From Thioalkalivibrio sp. ALMg11 (GTDB lineage: Bacteria; Pseudomonadota; Gammaproteobacteria; Ectothiorhodospirales; Ectothiorhodospiraceae): a stretch of 64,000 nt of DNA. Below, piece after piece: positions 38,850 through 47,374 of the stretch. The position numbers and the translations under genes were made by a program. Under the pieces are notes generated by a model. That model was not told where the DNA came from. It made no database searches and saw only the letters and a list, made by a program, of their open reading frames with translations. Each line of letters starts with the position of its first letter. Position 1 is the stretch's first letter. Location of the stretch: positions 310,001 through 374,000 of the forward strand of contig NZ_KB898874.1 of assembly GCF_000377905.1 (NCBI RefSeq). The letters are read 5' to 3'.

Positions 38850-40082
38850 GATGCGTGCGCGTTCGCGCGGGAGGAGGGACGAGATCATCCAGGTGGCGAA
38901 GATGAACAGGGTGGAGGCGATCAAAGCGCCTTCCAGGCCCCAAACCATGAAGATGGCACCGGAGGCGACGGTGCCGACCAGCCGGCCGCCGGCATTGGCC
39001 ATGTAGTAGAAGCCGACCTTCATCGCGACGCGGTCAGCGTCGGCATAGTCGAGGATCAGGAAGGAGTGGACAGCCGAGTTGATCGCGAACACAACGCCGA
39101 ACACGCCCAAGCCGACCATCAGCACCCAGGCCGGGTCCAGGCCCACCTCCAGACCGATCACGATGGCGATGGGCAGCAGCATCAGGATGAAGGCCCAAAG
39201 CCGCGCAGTGAGGCCGGTCGGGTGCACCCCGCCCTTGCCCAGCAGGCGTGGCACGGAGGCCTGCACGATGCCGTAGCCGATCACCCACAGCGCGAGGAAC
39301 GCGCCGACCTGCATGTGGTTCCAGTCCAGCGTGGCGCTGAGGAACACCGGCAGCGCGACCACGAACCAGACATCACGCGCGCCGAACAGGAAGAAGCGCG
39401 CCGCCGAGAGCACGTTGATCGCGGCGGAATTGGAGAACATCTGGGTGAACTTCGGCTTGCCACCGACCTTGCCGAGACCGCGCGGCAGGCCCACCACCGA
39501 GAACAGCATCACCACGGCGAGCATCCCGGCGAGGATCACCAGCGCCATCTGGAAGCCCACCGTGTAGAGCAGCGCACCACCGGCGAAGAAGCCGACACCC
39601 TTCAGCGCGTTCTTGGAGCCGGTCAGCACCGCAACCCAGCGGAACAGCCGCCCCTCCCCGGTCCCGGCGATGAGCTTCACGCCGGATTTCGCGCTCATCT
39701 TGTTCAGGTCCTTGGCGATCCCGGACAGGGCCTGCGCAAACATCACGTAGGCCACGCCCAGCCACGCCTCGGGCACCGTGAGCATCAGCAGGGCCGCCAC
39801 CTGCAACAGCGTCCCGCCAATCATCGTGGTGTTCACCCCCAGTCGTGCGGCCAGCCAGCCGCCAGTCAAGTTGGTGATCACCCCGAACAGCTCGTAGAAC
39901 AGGAACAGGAAGGCGATCTCCAGCGGGCTGTAGCCCAGCTGGTGGAAGAACAACACGACCAGCATGCGGATCGCGCCGTCGGTCACGGTAAACGCCCAGT
40001 AGTTCGCGGTGATCCGCGCGTAGGCGCCCAGCCCCAGGGTGGGCGGTCCGCCCGGGTCTGGCTGGTCGGCCGCTCCGCTCAC
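38847..40082 (-). CDS. arsJ: Organoarsenical efflux MFS transporter ArsJ
   Basis: A 411-residue major-facilitator protein with about twelve helices, starting at GTG. Its sequence has the ArsJ look (ITANYWAFTVTDGAIRMLVVLFFHQLGY, ARFFLFGARDVWFVVALPVFL). ArsJ exports 1-arseno-3-phosphoglycerate, formed when a GAPDH uses arsenate in place of phosphate. The partner GAPDH is directly upstream, seven bases away, which supports the call strongly. Confidence 0.92.
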   Translation of the reverse strand: MSGAADQPDPGGPPTLGLGAYARITANYWAFTVTDGAIRMLVVLFFHQLGYSPLEIAFLFLFYELFGVITNLTGGWLAARLGVNTTMIGGTLLQVAALLMLTVPEAWLGVAYVMFAQALSGIAKDLNKMSAKSGVKLIAGTGEGRLFRWVAVLTGSKNALKGVGFFAGGALLYTVGFQMALVILAGMLAVVMLFSVVGLPRGLGKVGGKPKFTQMFSNSAAINVLSAARFFLFGARDVWFVVALPVFLSATLDWNHMQVGAFLALWVIGYGIVQASVPRLLGKGGVHPTGLTARLWAFILMLLPIAIVIGLEVGLDPAWVLMVGLGVFGVVFAINSAVHSFLILDYADADRVAMKVGFYYMANAGGRLVGTVASGAIFMVWGLEGALIASTLFIFATWMISSLLPRERARI

Positions 40083-40089
40083 GTCCGCC

Positions 40090-41103
40090 TCAACCCCCCA
40101 GCTTGGCGACGCGGGCGACCAGCTCGACCAGCCGGTTTGCGTAGCCCCACTCGTTGTCGTACCAGGCCAGCACCTTCACCTGCGTGCCGTCGACCACCAT
40201 CGTGGACTGGGCATCCACGATGGACGAGCGCGGGTCGGTGCGGAAGTCGCTGGAGACCAGCGGGCGTTCCTCATAGCCGAGGATGCCGTTCAGATCGCCA
40301 CTCGCCGCCTCGCGCAGCAGGCCGTTGACCTCCTCCACCGTGGTCTCGCGCGCGGCCTCGAAGGTGAAATCCGTGAGCGACGCATTCATCAGCGGCACGC
40401 GTACCGCATGGCCGTTCAGCCGCCCGTTCAGTTCGGGGAAGATGTCGCCGATCGCCCTGGCCGAGCCGGTGGTGGTCGGGATCAGATTCAGCCCGGCGGC
40501 ACGGGCCCGACGCAGGTTGTCGCGCGGCAGGTCCACCGGCGACTGGGTGGCGGTCATGTCGTGCACAGTCAGGATGGTCCCGTGGCGGATCGACAGCGCC
40601 GGATGCAGCACCTTGACCAGCGGCGCCAGGCAGTTGGTCGTGCAGGAGGCGGCGGTCACTACGTGGTGTTTTTGCGGGTCGTAGGCCGCATCGTTCACGC
40701 CCATCACCACGTTCAGCGCGCGCTCGTCCTTCACCGGCGCCGCCACGACCACATTGCGAACATCGGCCACGAAATGCGGCTCTAGAGTCTCGATGCTCCG
40801 AAAGGCGCCAGTGGCGTCGATCACGATCTCCACGTCGGATTCGCCCCACGGCACGTCGGCCGGCTCTGCGAAACTCGTGTGCCGCACCTCGCGCCCGTCG
40901 ATGCGAATGCGCTCCGCCTCGGCCACGGGCTCGCGGCCCCAGCGCCCGTGCACGGAATCGAACTCCAGCAGATGCCCAGTGACGGTCCCGTCCGCCGCGA
41001 CCTCGTTCAGGTGCACGACCTCGATGTCGTCCCGGTCCCAGGCGGCGCGCAGCGCCAACCGACCAATCCGCCCCATCCCATTAATGCCTACGCGCACTGC
41101 CAT
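40090..41103 (-). CDS. ArsJ-associated glyceraldehyde-3-phosphate dehydrogenase
   Basis: A 337-residue GAPDH: NAD fold [18 protein letters not shown], catalytic Cys in [11 protein letters not shown] near residue 155, and C-terminal [15 protein letters not shown]. Adjacent arsJ indicates the arsenate-resistance type, which makes 1-arseno-3-phosphoglycerate for export. No arsR, arsC or phosphate-uptake gene is near. It may also serve central metabolism, but the context argues for the arsenic role. Confidence 0.93.
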   Translation of the reverse strand: MAVRVGINGMGRIGRLALRAAWDRDDIEVVHLNEVAADGTVTGHLLEFDSVHGRWGREPVAEAERIRIDGREVRHTSFAEPADVPWGESDVEIVIDATGAFRSIETLEPHFVADVRNVVVAAPVKDERALNVVMGVNDAAYDPQKHHVVTAASCTTNCLAPLVKVLHPALSIRHGTILTVHDMTATQSPVDLPRDNLRRARAAGLNLIPTTTGSARAIGDIFPELNGRLNGHAVRVPLMNASLTDFTFEAARETTVEEVNGLLREAASGDLNGILGYEERPLVSSDFRTDPRSSIVDAQSTMVVDGTQVKVLAWYDNEWGYANRLVELVARVAKLGG

Positions 41104-41182
41104 GGAGCCACTCCCGCGAAAAATCGCGTCAGGATACCCCGCTCACATGACAAACGCATGACGCCCGACCGCCAAAACCCGT

Positions 41183-41385
41183 TTAACCACGAAGCCCACG
41201 AAGACACGAAGAAGGGCCGAGGCTGAACAGCAAGAGGGATCGAGAAACGCTGGCGGTCGTTCTGCCCGCTGTCGCCACCCCAGAACGTGCGCCAATTCCC
41301 TTCGCTATTCGTCTTGTGTCCTCCGGGCACTCTTTGACAACAGGCCTTTGTTCTTCTTCGTCTTCGTGGGCTTTGTGCTTGCCTG
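41183..41385. repeat. Intergenic inverted-repeat element (ACCACGAAG type)
   Basis: The left arm TTAACCACGAAGCCCACGAA (from 41183) and the right arm TTCTTCGTCTTCGTGGGCTT (about 41351-41372) are near complements. The GAAG/CACGAAG period recalls intergenic repeats common in many environmental bacteria. Together with about 80 bases of likely gapdh promoter it fills the gapdh-tspO gap; no gene is visible in it. Confidence 0.72.
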
Positions 41386-41405
41386 TCAGTTTTGGCGGCA
41401 AACCA

Positions 41406-41924
41406 TCAATTGAGCCAGACGATTCCGGCGTTGAGGTAGATGGCGAAGCCGACCCACAGCAGGTACGGCACCAGCAGGGCTCCGGCGATGCGGTCGATGC
41501 GCCAGAAGGCAATCAAAGTGGCCAGGATCAGCGGCCACAGGATCAGGATCTCGGCGAGCGCCAGATCCGGGCGCTGAAGGCCGAAGAACAGCACCGACCA
41601 TCCGAGATTCAGCGCGAGCTGAGCCAGGAACAGGCCCAGCGCAATCGGCGCGCCGGTCAGGCCGACGCGGCGCCAGACATGCCAGGCGGCGAGGCCCATC
41701 AGGCCGAACAGCACACTCCAGACCGGGCCGAACACCGCGTCCGGCGGATTCAGCGGCGGGCGCGCCAGCGTCGGATACCAGTCGCCGACCGAGAGACTGG
41801 TCGCCCAGCCACCCAGCCCGGCCACTGCAAAGACCAACACCATCCAGGCCAGCAGCCCGAGCATGTCCATAGCGAAGAAACGCCGGGGTGGGCGGGAGGG
41901 ACTGGCCGGATCGGATGTCGTCAC
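41406..41924 (-). CDS. tspO: TspO/MBR family tryptophan-rich sensory protein
   Basis: A 172-residue protein with five membrane helices, starting at GTG. Family residues include DWYPTLARPPLNPPDAVFGPVW near 50-70, LNLGWSVLFFG and PYLLWVGFAIYLN. TspO proteins bind porphyrins and are linked to tetrapyrrole and stress responses. It is divergent from the efflux adaptor gene and carries about 18 extra N-terminal residues. Confidence 0.92.
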   Translation of the reverse strand: MTTSDPASPSRPPRRFFAMDMLGLLAWMVLVFAVAGLGGWATSLSVGDWYPTLARPPLNPPDAVFGPVWSVLFGLMGLAAWHVWRRVGLTGAPIALGLFLAQLALNLGWSVLFFGLQRPDLALAEILILWPLILATLIAFWRIDRIAGALLVPYLLWVGFAIYLNAGIVWLN

Positions 41925-42058
41925 GGAATTCTCCTTGTGCTCGGGGGCCCCACTGCGGGTTCGATCGAGTCGGCGACGGAATCCGAAGGGAATTCATGCG
42001 GGATTCAGTCACCCACGCGACACTCTCACCTGACAACCCTGGATACAAGCGAGTTGCA

Positions 42059-43288
42059 ATGCCCCGCCCCGCAACCCTGATCACCGCGACCCTGTTTCTC
42101 CTGGCCGCCGGCATCCTCGGCTGGATGCTGCTGGGCCCGGAAGACGACACCGCGCCAAGCGATCGCCCCGGCGGCGGCGAGACCCGACCGGTCGCGGTAG
42201 CCGTTGCCGGCATCGAGGCACGCGGCCTGGTCGAACGCCGGCGCTTCACCGGCAGCATCGAGGGCGCGGATCGAATCGAAATCACCCCCCGTGTGGGCGG
42301 ACGTGTGGCCAATATCTTCGTGAATTTGGGGGACCGCGTGGAACCCGGCGATCCCCTGTTGCAGCTGGACACCGAGGAGTTCGAACAGGACGTGGCCCAG
42401 GCGGCGGCGGAACTGGAAGTCGCCGAGGCCAGCCTGGCCGAGGCCCTGGCCAGCCGCGATGCGACCCGGCGCGAGCTGCAGCGCACCCGCGAATTGCGCG
42501 ATCAGGGCATCGCCTCGCGCTCGGAGCTGGAGGCCGCGGAAACCGAGGTGGCCCTGGCGCAGACCCGCGTCGCCCTGGCCGAATCTCAGATACGGCAGCG
42601 GCGCTCCGCGCTGCGTACCCGCGAAATCCAGCTGGGCTATACCCGCATCGAGGCTGGTATGGCCGGCAGCGCCCGTTGGGTGGCGGAACGCCACGTCGAT
42701 CCCGGCACGGTCATCAGCGCCAACGAGCCCGCACTGGCCCTGGTCCGGCTGCAGCCGGTGCGCGCCATCCTGGCCGTTACCGAGGCGGACTATGGTCGGC
42801 TGTCGCCGGGCCAGGAGGCCCGGGTGCACACCGCCGCCTACCCCAACAAGGGATTTGCCGGAACCATCGCCCGGATCGCTCCCGAGTTTCGCCCCGGATC
42901 GCGTCAGGCTCGGGTCGAGGTGGAGATCCCCAACGAAGGTGACCTGCTGCGCCCGGGCATGTTCGTCGAGGCCGCCATCACGCTGGGGCAGCGCGACGCC
43001 GTCCGCGCCATCCCGCGCGACGCGATTATCCAGCGCGAGGCCGGCCCCACCGTGTTCAGTGTGGACCCCAGCGGCGAACGCCCGCAGGCCCGCCGCCACC
43101 CGGCCGTCACCGGCATCCGTGATGGCGACTGGGTCGAACTGCTGCAACCGGATTTGGCGGAGGGGACCGAGGTCGTGGTTCTCGGCCAGCACCTGCTCGC
43201 GGACGGCACCCCGCTGCGGCTGACCGACCCACGCAACGTGCCAGTCGGCGACGGCGCGTCCGAAGCGATCGAGCCGGAAACGCCGTGA
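42059..43288 (+). CDS. Efflux RND transporter periplasmic adaptor subunit
   Basis: A 409-residue HlyD/AcrA-type adaptor. The ATG at 42059 is chosen because it directly precedes the membrane segment (TLITATLFLLAAGILGWMLL). Order: anchor, biotinyl-lipoyl half (TPRVGGRVANIFVNLGDRVEPGDPLLQLD), alpha-hairpin about 110-190, second lipoyl half, beta-barrel (VRAILAVTEADYGRLSPGQEA) and membrane-proximal domain. Its stop overlaps a GTG that was evidently the start of the RND pump gene, now destroyed. Unless another pump is used, this adaptor has lost its partner. Confidence 0.93.
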   Translation: MPRPATLITATLFLLAAGILGWMLLGPEDDTAPSDRPGGGETRPVAVAVAGIEARGLVERRRFTGSIEGADRIEITPRVGGRVANIFVNLGDRVEPGDPLLQLDTEEFEQDVAQAAAELEVAEASLAEALASRDATRRELQRTRELRDQGIASRSELEAAETEVALAQTRVALAESQIRQRRSALRTREIQLGYTRIEAGMAGSARWVAERHVDPGTVISANEPALALVRLQPVRAILAVTEADYGRLSPGQEARVHTAAYPNKGFAGTIARIAPEFRPGSRQARVEVEIPNEGDLLRPGMFVEAAITLGQRDAVRAIPRDAIIQREAGPTVFSVDPSGERPQARRHPAVTGIRDGDWVELLQPDLAEGTEVVVLGQHLLADGTPLRLTDPRNVPVGDGASEAIEPETP

Positions 43289-43311
43289 ACCCAGCCCGTC
43301 TCACCAAAAAG
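43285..43311 (+). pseudogene. 5' remnant of RND efflux pump gene
   Basis: A GTG overlapping the adaptor stop (GTGA) begins a frame reading MNPARLTKK, an N-terminus in the style of RND pumps, and then runs into the left end of the IS200/IS605 element, where it stops after about 21 codons. Together with the 3' remnant at 44972-45064 it marks the lost inner-membrane pump. The exact break point is not certain. Confidence 0.6.
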
Positions 43312-43408
43312 GCGCGAGAAGCCCCTGGCTTTAGCCATGGGGAGGGATAGCGCCTGTTTTCCGTATTCGGGTTGTGCTAACCGGTATTGCTCTGGATAAT
43401 ACCTCTCT

Positions 43409-43852
43409 ATGGAGTATCGATCCAACCGCAACGTGGTGTTTGCCTGCCAGTACTATGTCATCTTCTGTCCGAAGTATCGGCGGAAAGTGCTGGTCGGCGA
43501 GGTGAGCGAGCGGCTGAAGGTCATTGCCCAGGACGTGGCGGCTGAAAGCGATGTGGAGATCATCGAGATGGAAACGGATCGGGATCACATCCATCTGCTG
43601 GTCAGCGTTGACCCCCAGTGGGGCATTGCCCGTTTCGTCAAGACGCTCAAGGGACGCAGCTCCCGGATGCTGAGGGCGGAGTTCCCGTCCTTGCGGAGCA
43701 AGCTGCCCACGCTGTGGAGCAACAGCTACTTCGTCTCAACGGTCGGCGGGGCGCCTTTGGCAATGGTCAAGCAGTACATCGAAAACCAGCCGACCTCCGA
43801 GCGCCCGAAAGAGCGTGAGAAGTGGGCGCGTTATCTTGAGGGTCTGGATTGA
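43409..43852 (+). CDS. tnpA: IS200/IS605 family transposase TnpA (Y1 HUH)
   Basis: A 147-residue Y1 transposase. The HUH metal motif is H60-I-H62 (DRDHIHLLVSV) and the nucleophilic tyrosine is Y123 (VKQYIENQ). It cuts and joins single-stranded ends at the element's hairpins. The size and motif spacing are normal and the frame is intact, so the enzyme may be active. It overlaps tnpB by four bases. Confidence 0.95.
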   Translation: MEYRSNRNVVFACQYYVIFCPKYRRKVLVGEVSERLKVIAQDVAAESDVEIIEMETDRDHIHLLVSVDPQWGIARFVKTLKGRSSRMLRAEFPSLRSKLPTLWSNSYFVSTVGGAPLAMVKQYIENQPTSERPKEREKWARYLEGLD

Positions 43853-44958
43853 CCGCACCGACCCAAACCGTGATCAAGACCCTCAGCGTGCGGGTGAAGG
43901 ACCGGCACGCCAGGGTGCTGGATCGGATGGCGATCGAGACCAACCAGGTCTGGAACCTCGCCAATGAAATGGCCTATGAGGCATGGCATGTGCCGGTGCC
44001 GGGCGTGGGCTGGATCCAGGGCATATGGCGGTCTGCCTTCGACATCCAGAAGGCGATGGCCGGCATCAACAAGCAGCGTGGCTGGATGATCGGCTCCGCC
44101 GTCATTCAGGAAATCATCGCCGTGCATGGGAAGTCCCGAAACCAGTTCAAACGCAGCAAGCTGCGCTGGCGGGTCTCCCGGGGCGCGAAGCGTAGCCTGG
44201 GCTGGATCCCGTTCAAGTCCCGAGCCGCTCGGTTCGAGGGCGGGAAGGTCCGCTTCGCCGGGCAGAGCTTCTCCGTGTGGGACAGCTACGGCCTCGATGA
44301 CTTCCAGTTCCGGGCCGGCAGTTTTGCGCAGGACGCGCGCGGACGCTGGTACTTCAATGTCCAGGTCGAGGCGCCGGTTCAGCCCCGTTCCGAAGGCACC
44401 CGGGCCATCGGCATCGACCTTGGGCTCAAGGATGTCGCTGCGTGTTCGGACGGCACCCGGCTCGAAGGGCGAAAGCCCTATCGGACGCTGGAGCAGAAGC
44501 TGGGCATCGCCCAGCGTGCGCGCAAAAAGCAGCGCGCCAAAGCCATCCACGCCAAGATCAAAAACCAGCGCAAGGATGCGCTACACCAGTTCAGCAGCCG
44601 CCTCGTTAAACAGAACGCTGCGATCTTCGTCGGCAACGTGAGTAGTTCCAATCTGGCCAAAACCCGCATGGCGAAGTCCGTGCTGGACGCCGGGTGGTCC
44701 ATGCTCCGAACCCAACTCCAGTACAAGGCGATCGCGCATGGGGTTTGGTTCGAGGAAGTCGACGAAGCCTATACCACCCAAGCCTGTTCGTGTTGCGGCG
44801 CTATCGGCCCCAACAGTCCGAAAGGTAGAGCAGGCCTTGGAATAAGAGAATGGACCTGTCATGCGTGCGGTACCGCGCATGACCGCGACATCAATGCCGC
44901 AAGGAACATTCTCGCGCTCGGGCACGAGCGTCTCGCAGGAGGAATCCCCCGGGTTTAG
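43849..44958 (+). CDS. tnpB: RNA-guided endonuclease TnpB (IS605 type)
   Basis: A 369-residue protein starting at TTG, overlapping the tnpA stop. RuvC-I Asp is D190 (IGIDLGLKD), the zinc ribbon uses C313/C316 and C337/C340, and RuvC-III Asp is D347 (HDRDINAARN). At the RuvC-II position the usual Glu-Asp-Leu is replaced by G262-N-V, so the standard catalytic Glu is absent there. The C-terminus runs into the right-end hairpin. The frame is intact. TnpB uses an RNA from the element's right end to cut the donor-free site. Confidence 0.92.
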   Translation: MTAPTQTVIKTLSVRVKDRHARVLDRMAIETNQVWNLANEMAYEAWHVPVPGVGWIQGIWRSAFDIQKAMAGINKQRGWMIGSAVIQEIIAVHGKSRNQFKRSKLRWRVSRGAKRSLGWIPFKSRAARFEGGKVRFAGQSFSVWDSYGLDDFQFRAGSFAQDARGRWYFNVQVEAPVQPRSEGTRAIGIDLGLKDVAACSDGTRLEGRKPYRTLEQKLGIAQRARKKQRAKAIHAKIKNQRKDALHQFSSRLVKQNAAIFVGNVSSSNLAKTRMAKSVLDAGWSMLRTQLQYKAIAHGVWFEEVDEAYTTQACSCCGAIGPNSPKGRAGLGIREWTCHACGTAHDRDINAARNILALGHERLAGGIPRV

Positions 44959-44971
44959 CCGTGGGGAGGGT

Positions 44972-45064
44972 GTCAACCTGGTGCTGATCCCGACGCTGTA
45001 CCACCGTCGAAGCCAACAGCACGGCCATGAACCCGTCTACCGGATGCCCGTCGACCATGCCTAG
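44972..45064 (+). pseudogene. 3' remnant of RND efflux pump gene
   Basis: Thirty in-frame codons, VNLVLIPTLYHRRSQQHGHE and ten more, end in TAG at 45062-45064. LVLIPTLY is the typical end of the last membrane helix of RND pumps, followed by a short charged tail. The outer-membrane channel gene starts inside this end, as in intact RND operons. The other roughly 1000 codons are missing, with an IS200/IS605 element in their place. Confidence 0.7.
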
Positions 45065-46622
45065 CCTTATCTCTGCCCTTCCGCTCCTCATGTTGGCTCT
45101 GATCGCGCCGGCCTACGGGGAGGACACGACCGATGACGGCCTGCGTCTGACGCTGTCGGCCGAAGAATTGCTGGAACAACGCCCGTTCGCCCGCCGCGAA
45201 GTGGCGGAACAGAGCCTTTCCCTTGAAGAGGCCGTAGCGCGCGCCCTGGAAGGCAACCGGGGGCTGCGCGCCGAGCGGCTGCAAACGGCAATCGCCGGTA
45301 CCTTCGAGGCTCAGGAACGTGCGGTTTTCGATCCAGCGCTATTTGCCGACATCGATATCTATCGCGACCGAGAGACTGATGAATCCGAGGGCCCTACACG
45401 GGATTTCTTCTTTGGCGAGCGACGGGGGCAAGTCGGATTACGACAGTCCCTGCCTACGGGCACAGACCTAACCCTGTCCGTTCGCAGCTCTCGTGCCAAC
45501 AGCTCTTTTCAAGACCAGAGCGAATACACTACCCGCGCCGGCCTGAGCCTGACTCAGGCATTACTGCGCGGGGGGCGGATCGAGTCCAACCTGGTGCGCC
45601 TGCGGCAGGCCAGCCTGGACGCGGAGGCCTCGGAATACGAGGTGCGCGGGTTCGTCGAACAACTGATCACCGATGTGGAAAGCCGCTACTGGGACCTCGT
45701 ACTGACCGACGAACAGATCGCGATCTTCGAAGAGGCCCTGGCCGTCGCGAGCCAGCAGCTTGACGAGACAGAACGCCGTATCCGTGCCGGGGACCGCCCG
45801 GAGACCGAGGCCGTCTCGGCCCGCGCGGAGGTGGCACTGCGTCGCCAGGGACTGATCGATGCCCGTAGCGAACGGGCCCTCGCACAGGATGCGCTGGCGC
45901 GCCTGATACAAGGGGACGGCAATCTGTGGGATACCCGCCTGGAGGCCCGCTCGGAGCCGGACCTGGAGCGCTACCATCTCGAGCCACTCGATACCTATGT
46001 CGCTCTCGCCCGCGATCACCGCGCCGACCTCAACGAGACCCGGCTACGCGTCCAGCGCGACGAGCTGGAGGTCATCCGCACCCGTAACGGGCTATTGCCG
46101 CGCCTGGACTTCTTTGTGCGCGTTGGCCAGTCCGGCTATGCCGAGAGCTTCGGCCAGACCTTCCGAGCCAGCCAGGGCGACGGCTATGACCTGGCCGCCG
46201 GTCTGCGCTTCGAGATGCCGATCGGCAACCGTTCCGCCGAGGCCGCGCACACCCGCGCACGGCTCACCCGCCTGCAGATCCAGGAGACCCTGGCGAATAT
46301 TGAACAGCTGGCCATCGAGGATGTCCGCGCGCGCTGGATTGACGCGGCACGCATCCGCGAACAGATCCAGGCACAGAAGGAAACGGTCGAGTTGCAGGAA
46401 GAGCTGCTGCGCGTGGAGCAGACGCGCTTCCGGGTCGGCGCCGGTACCGCCCTTGGCGTCTCCCAGGCCCAGCGCGACCTGCTCGAGAGCCGACTCAACC
46501 TGACCGAGACGGTGGTGCGTTTCCGTCAGCTCACGACCGAACTACTGAACGCCAGCGGCACCCTCCTGCTGCACCGCGGCATCGATGCCCCGGGTGCCGA
46601 TCGCGTGGAGCTACGGCTGTAG
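45057..46622 (+). CDS. TolC family outer membrane efflux protein
   Basis: About 521 residues from the ATG at 45057 (an ATG at 45027 is also open). A signal peptide ends near AYG-ED. The mature chain has the TolC/OEP pattern of two repeated halves, each with long coiled-coil helices: LEEAVARALEGNRGLRAERLQ with GLSLTQALLRGGR early, then the second repeat with FEMPIGNRSAEAAHTRARL. It forms a trimeric channel for efflux or type I secretion. It once followed an RND pump gene, now lost. Confidence 0.92.
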   Translation: MPSLISALPLLMLALIAPAYGEDTTDDGLRLTLSAEELLEQRPFARREVAEQSLSLEEAVARALEGNRGLRAERLQTAIAGTFEAQERAVFDPALFADIDIYRDRETDESEGPTRDFFFGERRGQVGLRQSLPTGTDLTLSVRSSRANSSFQDQSEYTTRAGLSLTQALLRGGRIESNLVRLRQASLDAEASEYEVRGFVEQLITDVESRYWDLVLTDEQIAIFEEALAVASQQLDETERRIRAGDRPETEAVSARAEVALRRQGLIDARSERALAQDALARLIQGDGNLWDTRLEARSEPDLERYHLEPLDTYVALARDHRADLNETRLRVQRDELEVIRTRNGLLPRLDFFVRVGQSGYAESFGQTFRASQGDGYDLAAGLRFEMPIGNRSAEAAHTRARLTRLQIQETLANIEQLAIEDVRARWIDAARIREQIQAQKETVELQEELLRVEQTRFRVGAGTALGVSQAQRDLLESRLNLTETVVRFRQLTTELLNASGTLLLHRGIDAPGADRVELRL

Positions 46623-46648
46623 GGGACCGCGGTTCCAGCCCTGCGGGG

Positions 46649-47224
46649 CTATTCGTCGACCGGGCGCGCATTGCCCTCGGCATCGATGGTCACCACCAGC
46701 ATGGCCCCGGCTCCGATGCTGCGTCCGGATAGATCCATGATGTTGGCCCGGTGGGTCACGTAGACCGCCGGCCCTTCCGCTTGCCGATATTCCTCGGCCA
46801 GGTGCTCGCGCCAGCCACGCATGCGTCGCTCGCGGTGCTGTTCGTTGGCCCGGAACACCGAGCCCATGGCCTCCAGCACCTCCGGCTCACCAAAGCCCAG
46901 AAGCGCTGCAGTATCCCGGTTGCGGCACCAGGGTCCGGAAAACACACGAAGCTCCTCCAGGCCGGCCGCCCTCAGGCGTTCGCCGATCTCGCGAGCCTGC
47001 GCCCGGCCCTCCTCGGAGAGATTGCGCTGGGTGGAACAGTCCCCAACGTCGAATCCCGAAGGGTCGCCGATCCCCGGCGCTATGGCATGGCGCATCAGCA
47101 GGATGCGATGAGGCTCCTGCAACTGCGCCACGATCGCACGTTCCTCCGCCAGGTCGCCCGCCAACAGCGGCGGAGTCACCGCGAACACCGCCATCCAGAA
47201 CACCAGAACGACAAAGCGCTTCAT
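46649..47224 (-). CDS. Histidine phosphatase family protein, exported
   Basis: A 191-residue protein with an N-terminal signal peptide ([20 protein letters not shown]). The phosphatase motif is [10 protein letters not shown] near residue 44, followed by [15 protein letters not shown] and [13 protein letters not shown], and the late His in VYVTHRANI. Such proteins have phosphomonoesterase activity on varied substrates; the substrate here is not evident. It overlaps the DUF2256 gene by four bases and converges on the outer-membrane channel gene. Confidence 0.9.
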   Translation of the reverse strand: MKRFVVLVFWMAVFAVTPPLLAGDLAEERAIVAQLQEPHRILLMRHAIAPGIGDPSGFDVGDCSTQRNLSEEGRAQAREIGERLRAAGLEELRVFSGPWCRNRDTAALLGFGEPEVLEAMGSVFRANEQHRERRMRGWREHLAEEYRQAEGPAVYVTHRANIMDLSGRSIGAGAMLVVTIDAEGNARPVDE

Positions 47225-47373
47225 GACGCCGATTTCCTCGAACGATGACGCCGGCAGGCGTCAGAGCAATAACGCACCTCATCCCAGCACCGAGCCCACT
47301 TGCGCCGCCACGCAAACGGCCGACCGCAGACCGCGCAAGTCTTCTCCAGCAGATGCGGTTTCGCGTGCGCCAT
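47221..47373 (-). CDS. DUF2256 family small zinc-ribbon-like protein
   Basis: A 50-residue protein from the ATG at 47373 with the family pattern [20 protein letters not shown] and [11 protein letters not shown], so two CxxC/CxxxC pairs likely bind zinc. DUF2256 genes often accompany photolyase or cryptochrome genes; none is in this window. It lies one base after the DCC-family gene and overlaps the phosphatase gene (ATGA). Confidence 0.85.
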   Translation of the reverse strand: MAHAKPHLLEKTCAVCGRPFAWRRKWARCWDEVRYCSDACRRHRSRKSAS

Positions 47374-47374
47374 G

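Larger units (their letters stand above)
43305..44975 (+). mobile_element. IS200/IS605 family insertion sequence (tnpA + tnpB)
   Basis: The element carries a HUH transposase and a TnpB gene in the same direction. Each end has a subterminal imperfect hairpin: left CCCCTGGCTTTAGCCATGGGG (43322-43342) and right CCCCGGGTTTAGCCGTGGGG (44947-44966); both are followed by AGGG. Such elements lack inverted repeats and target duplications and move as single strands, so the boundaries given are approximate. It sits between an efflux adaptor and outer-membrane channel in place of the RND pump gene. Confidence 0.88.
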
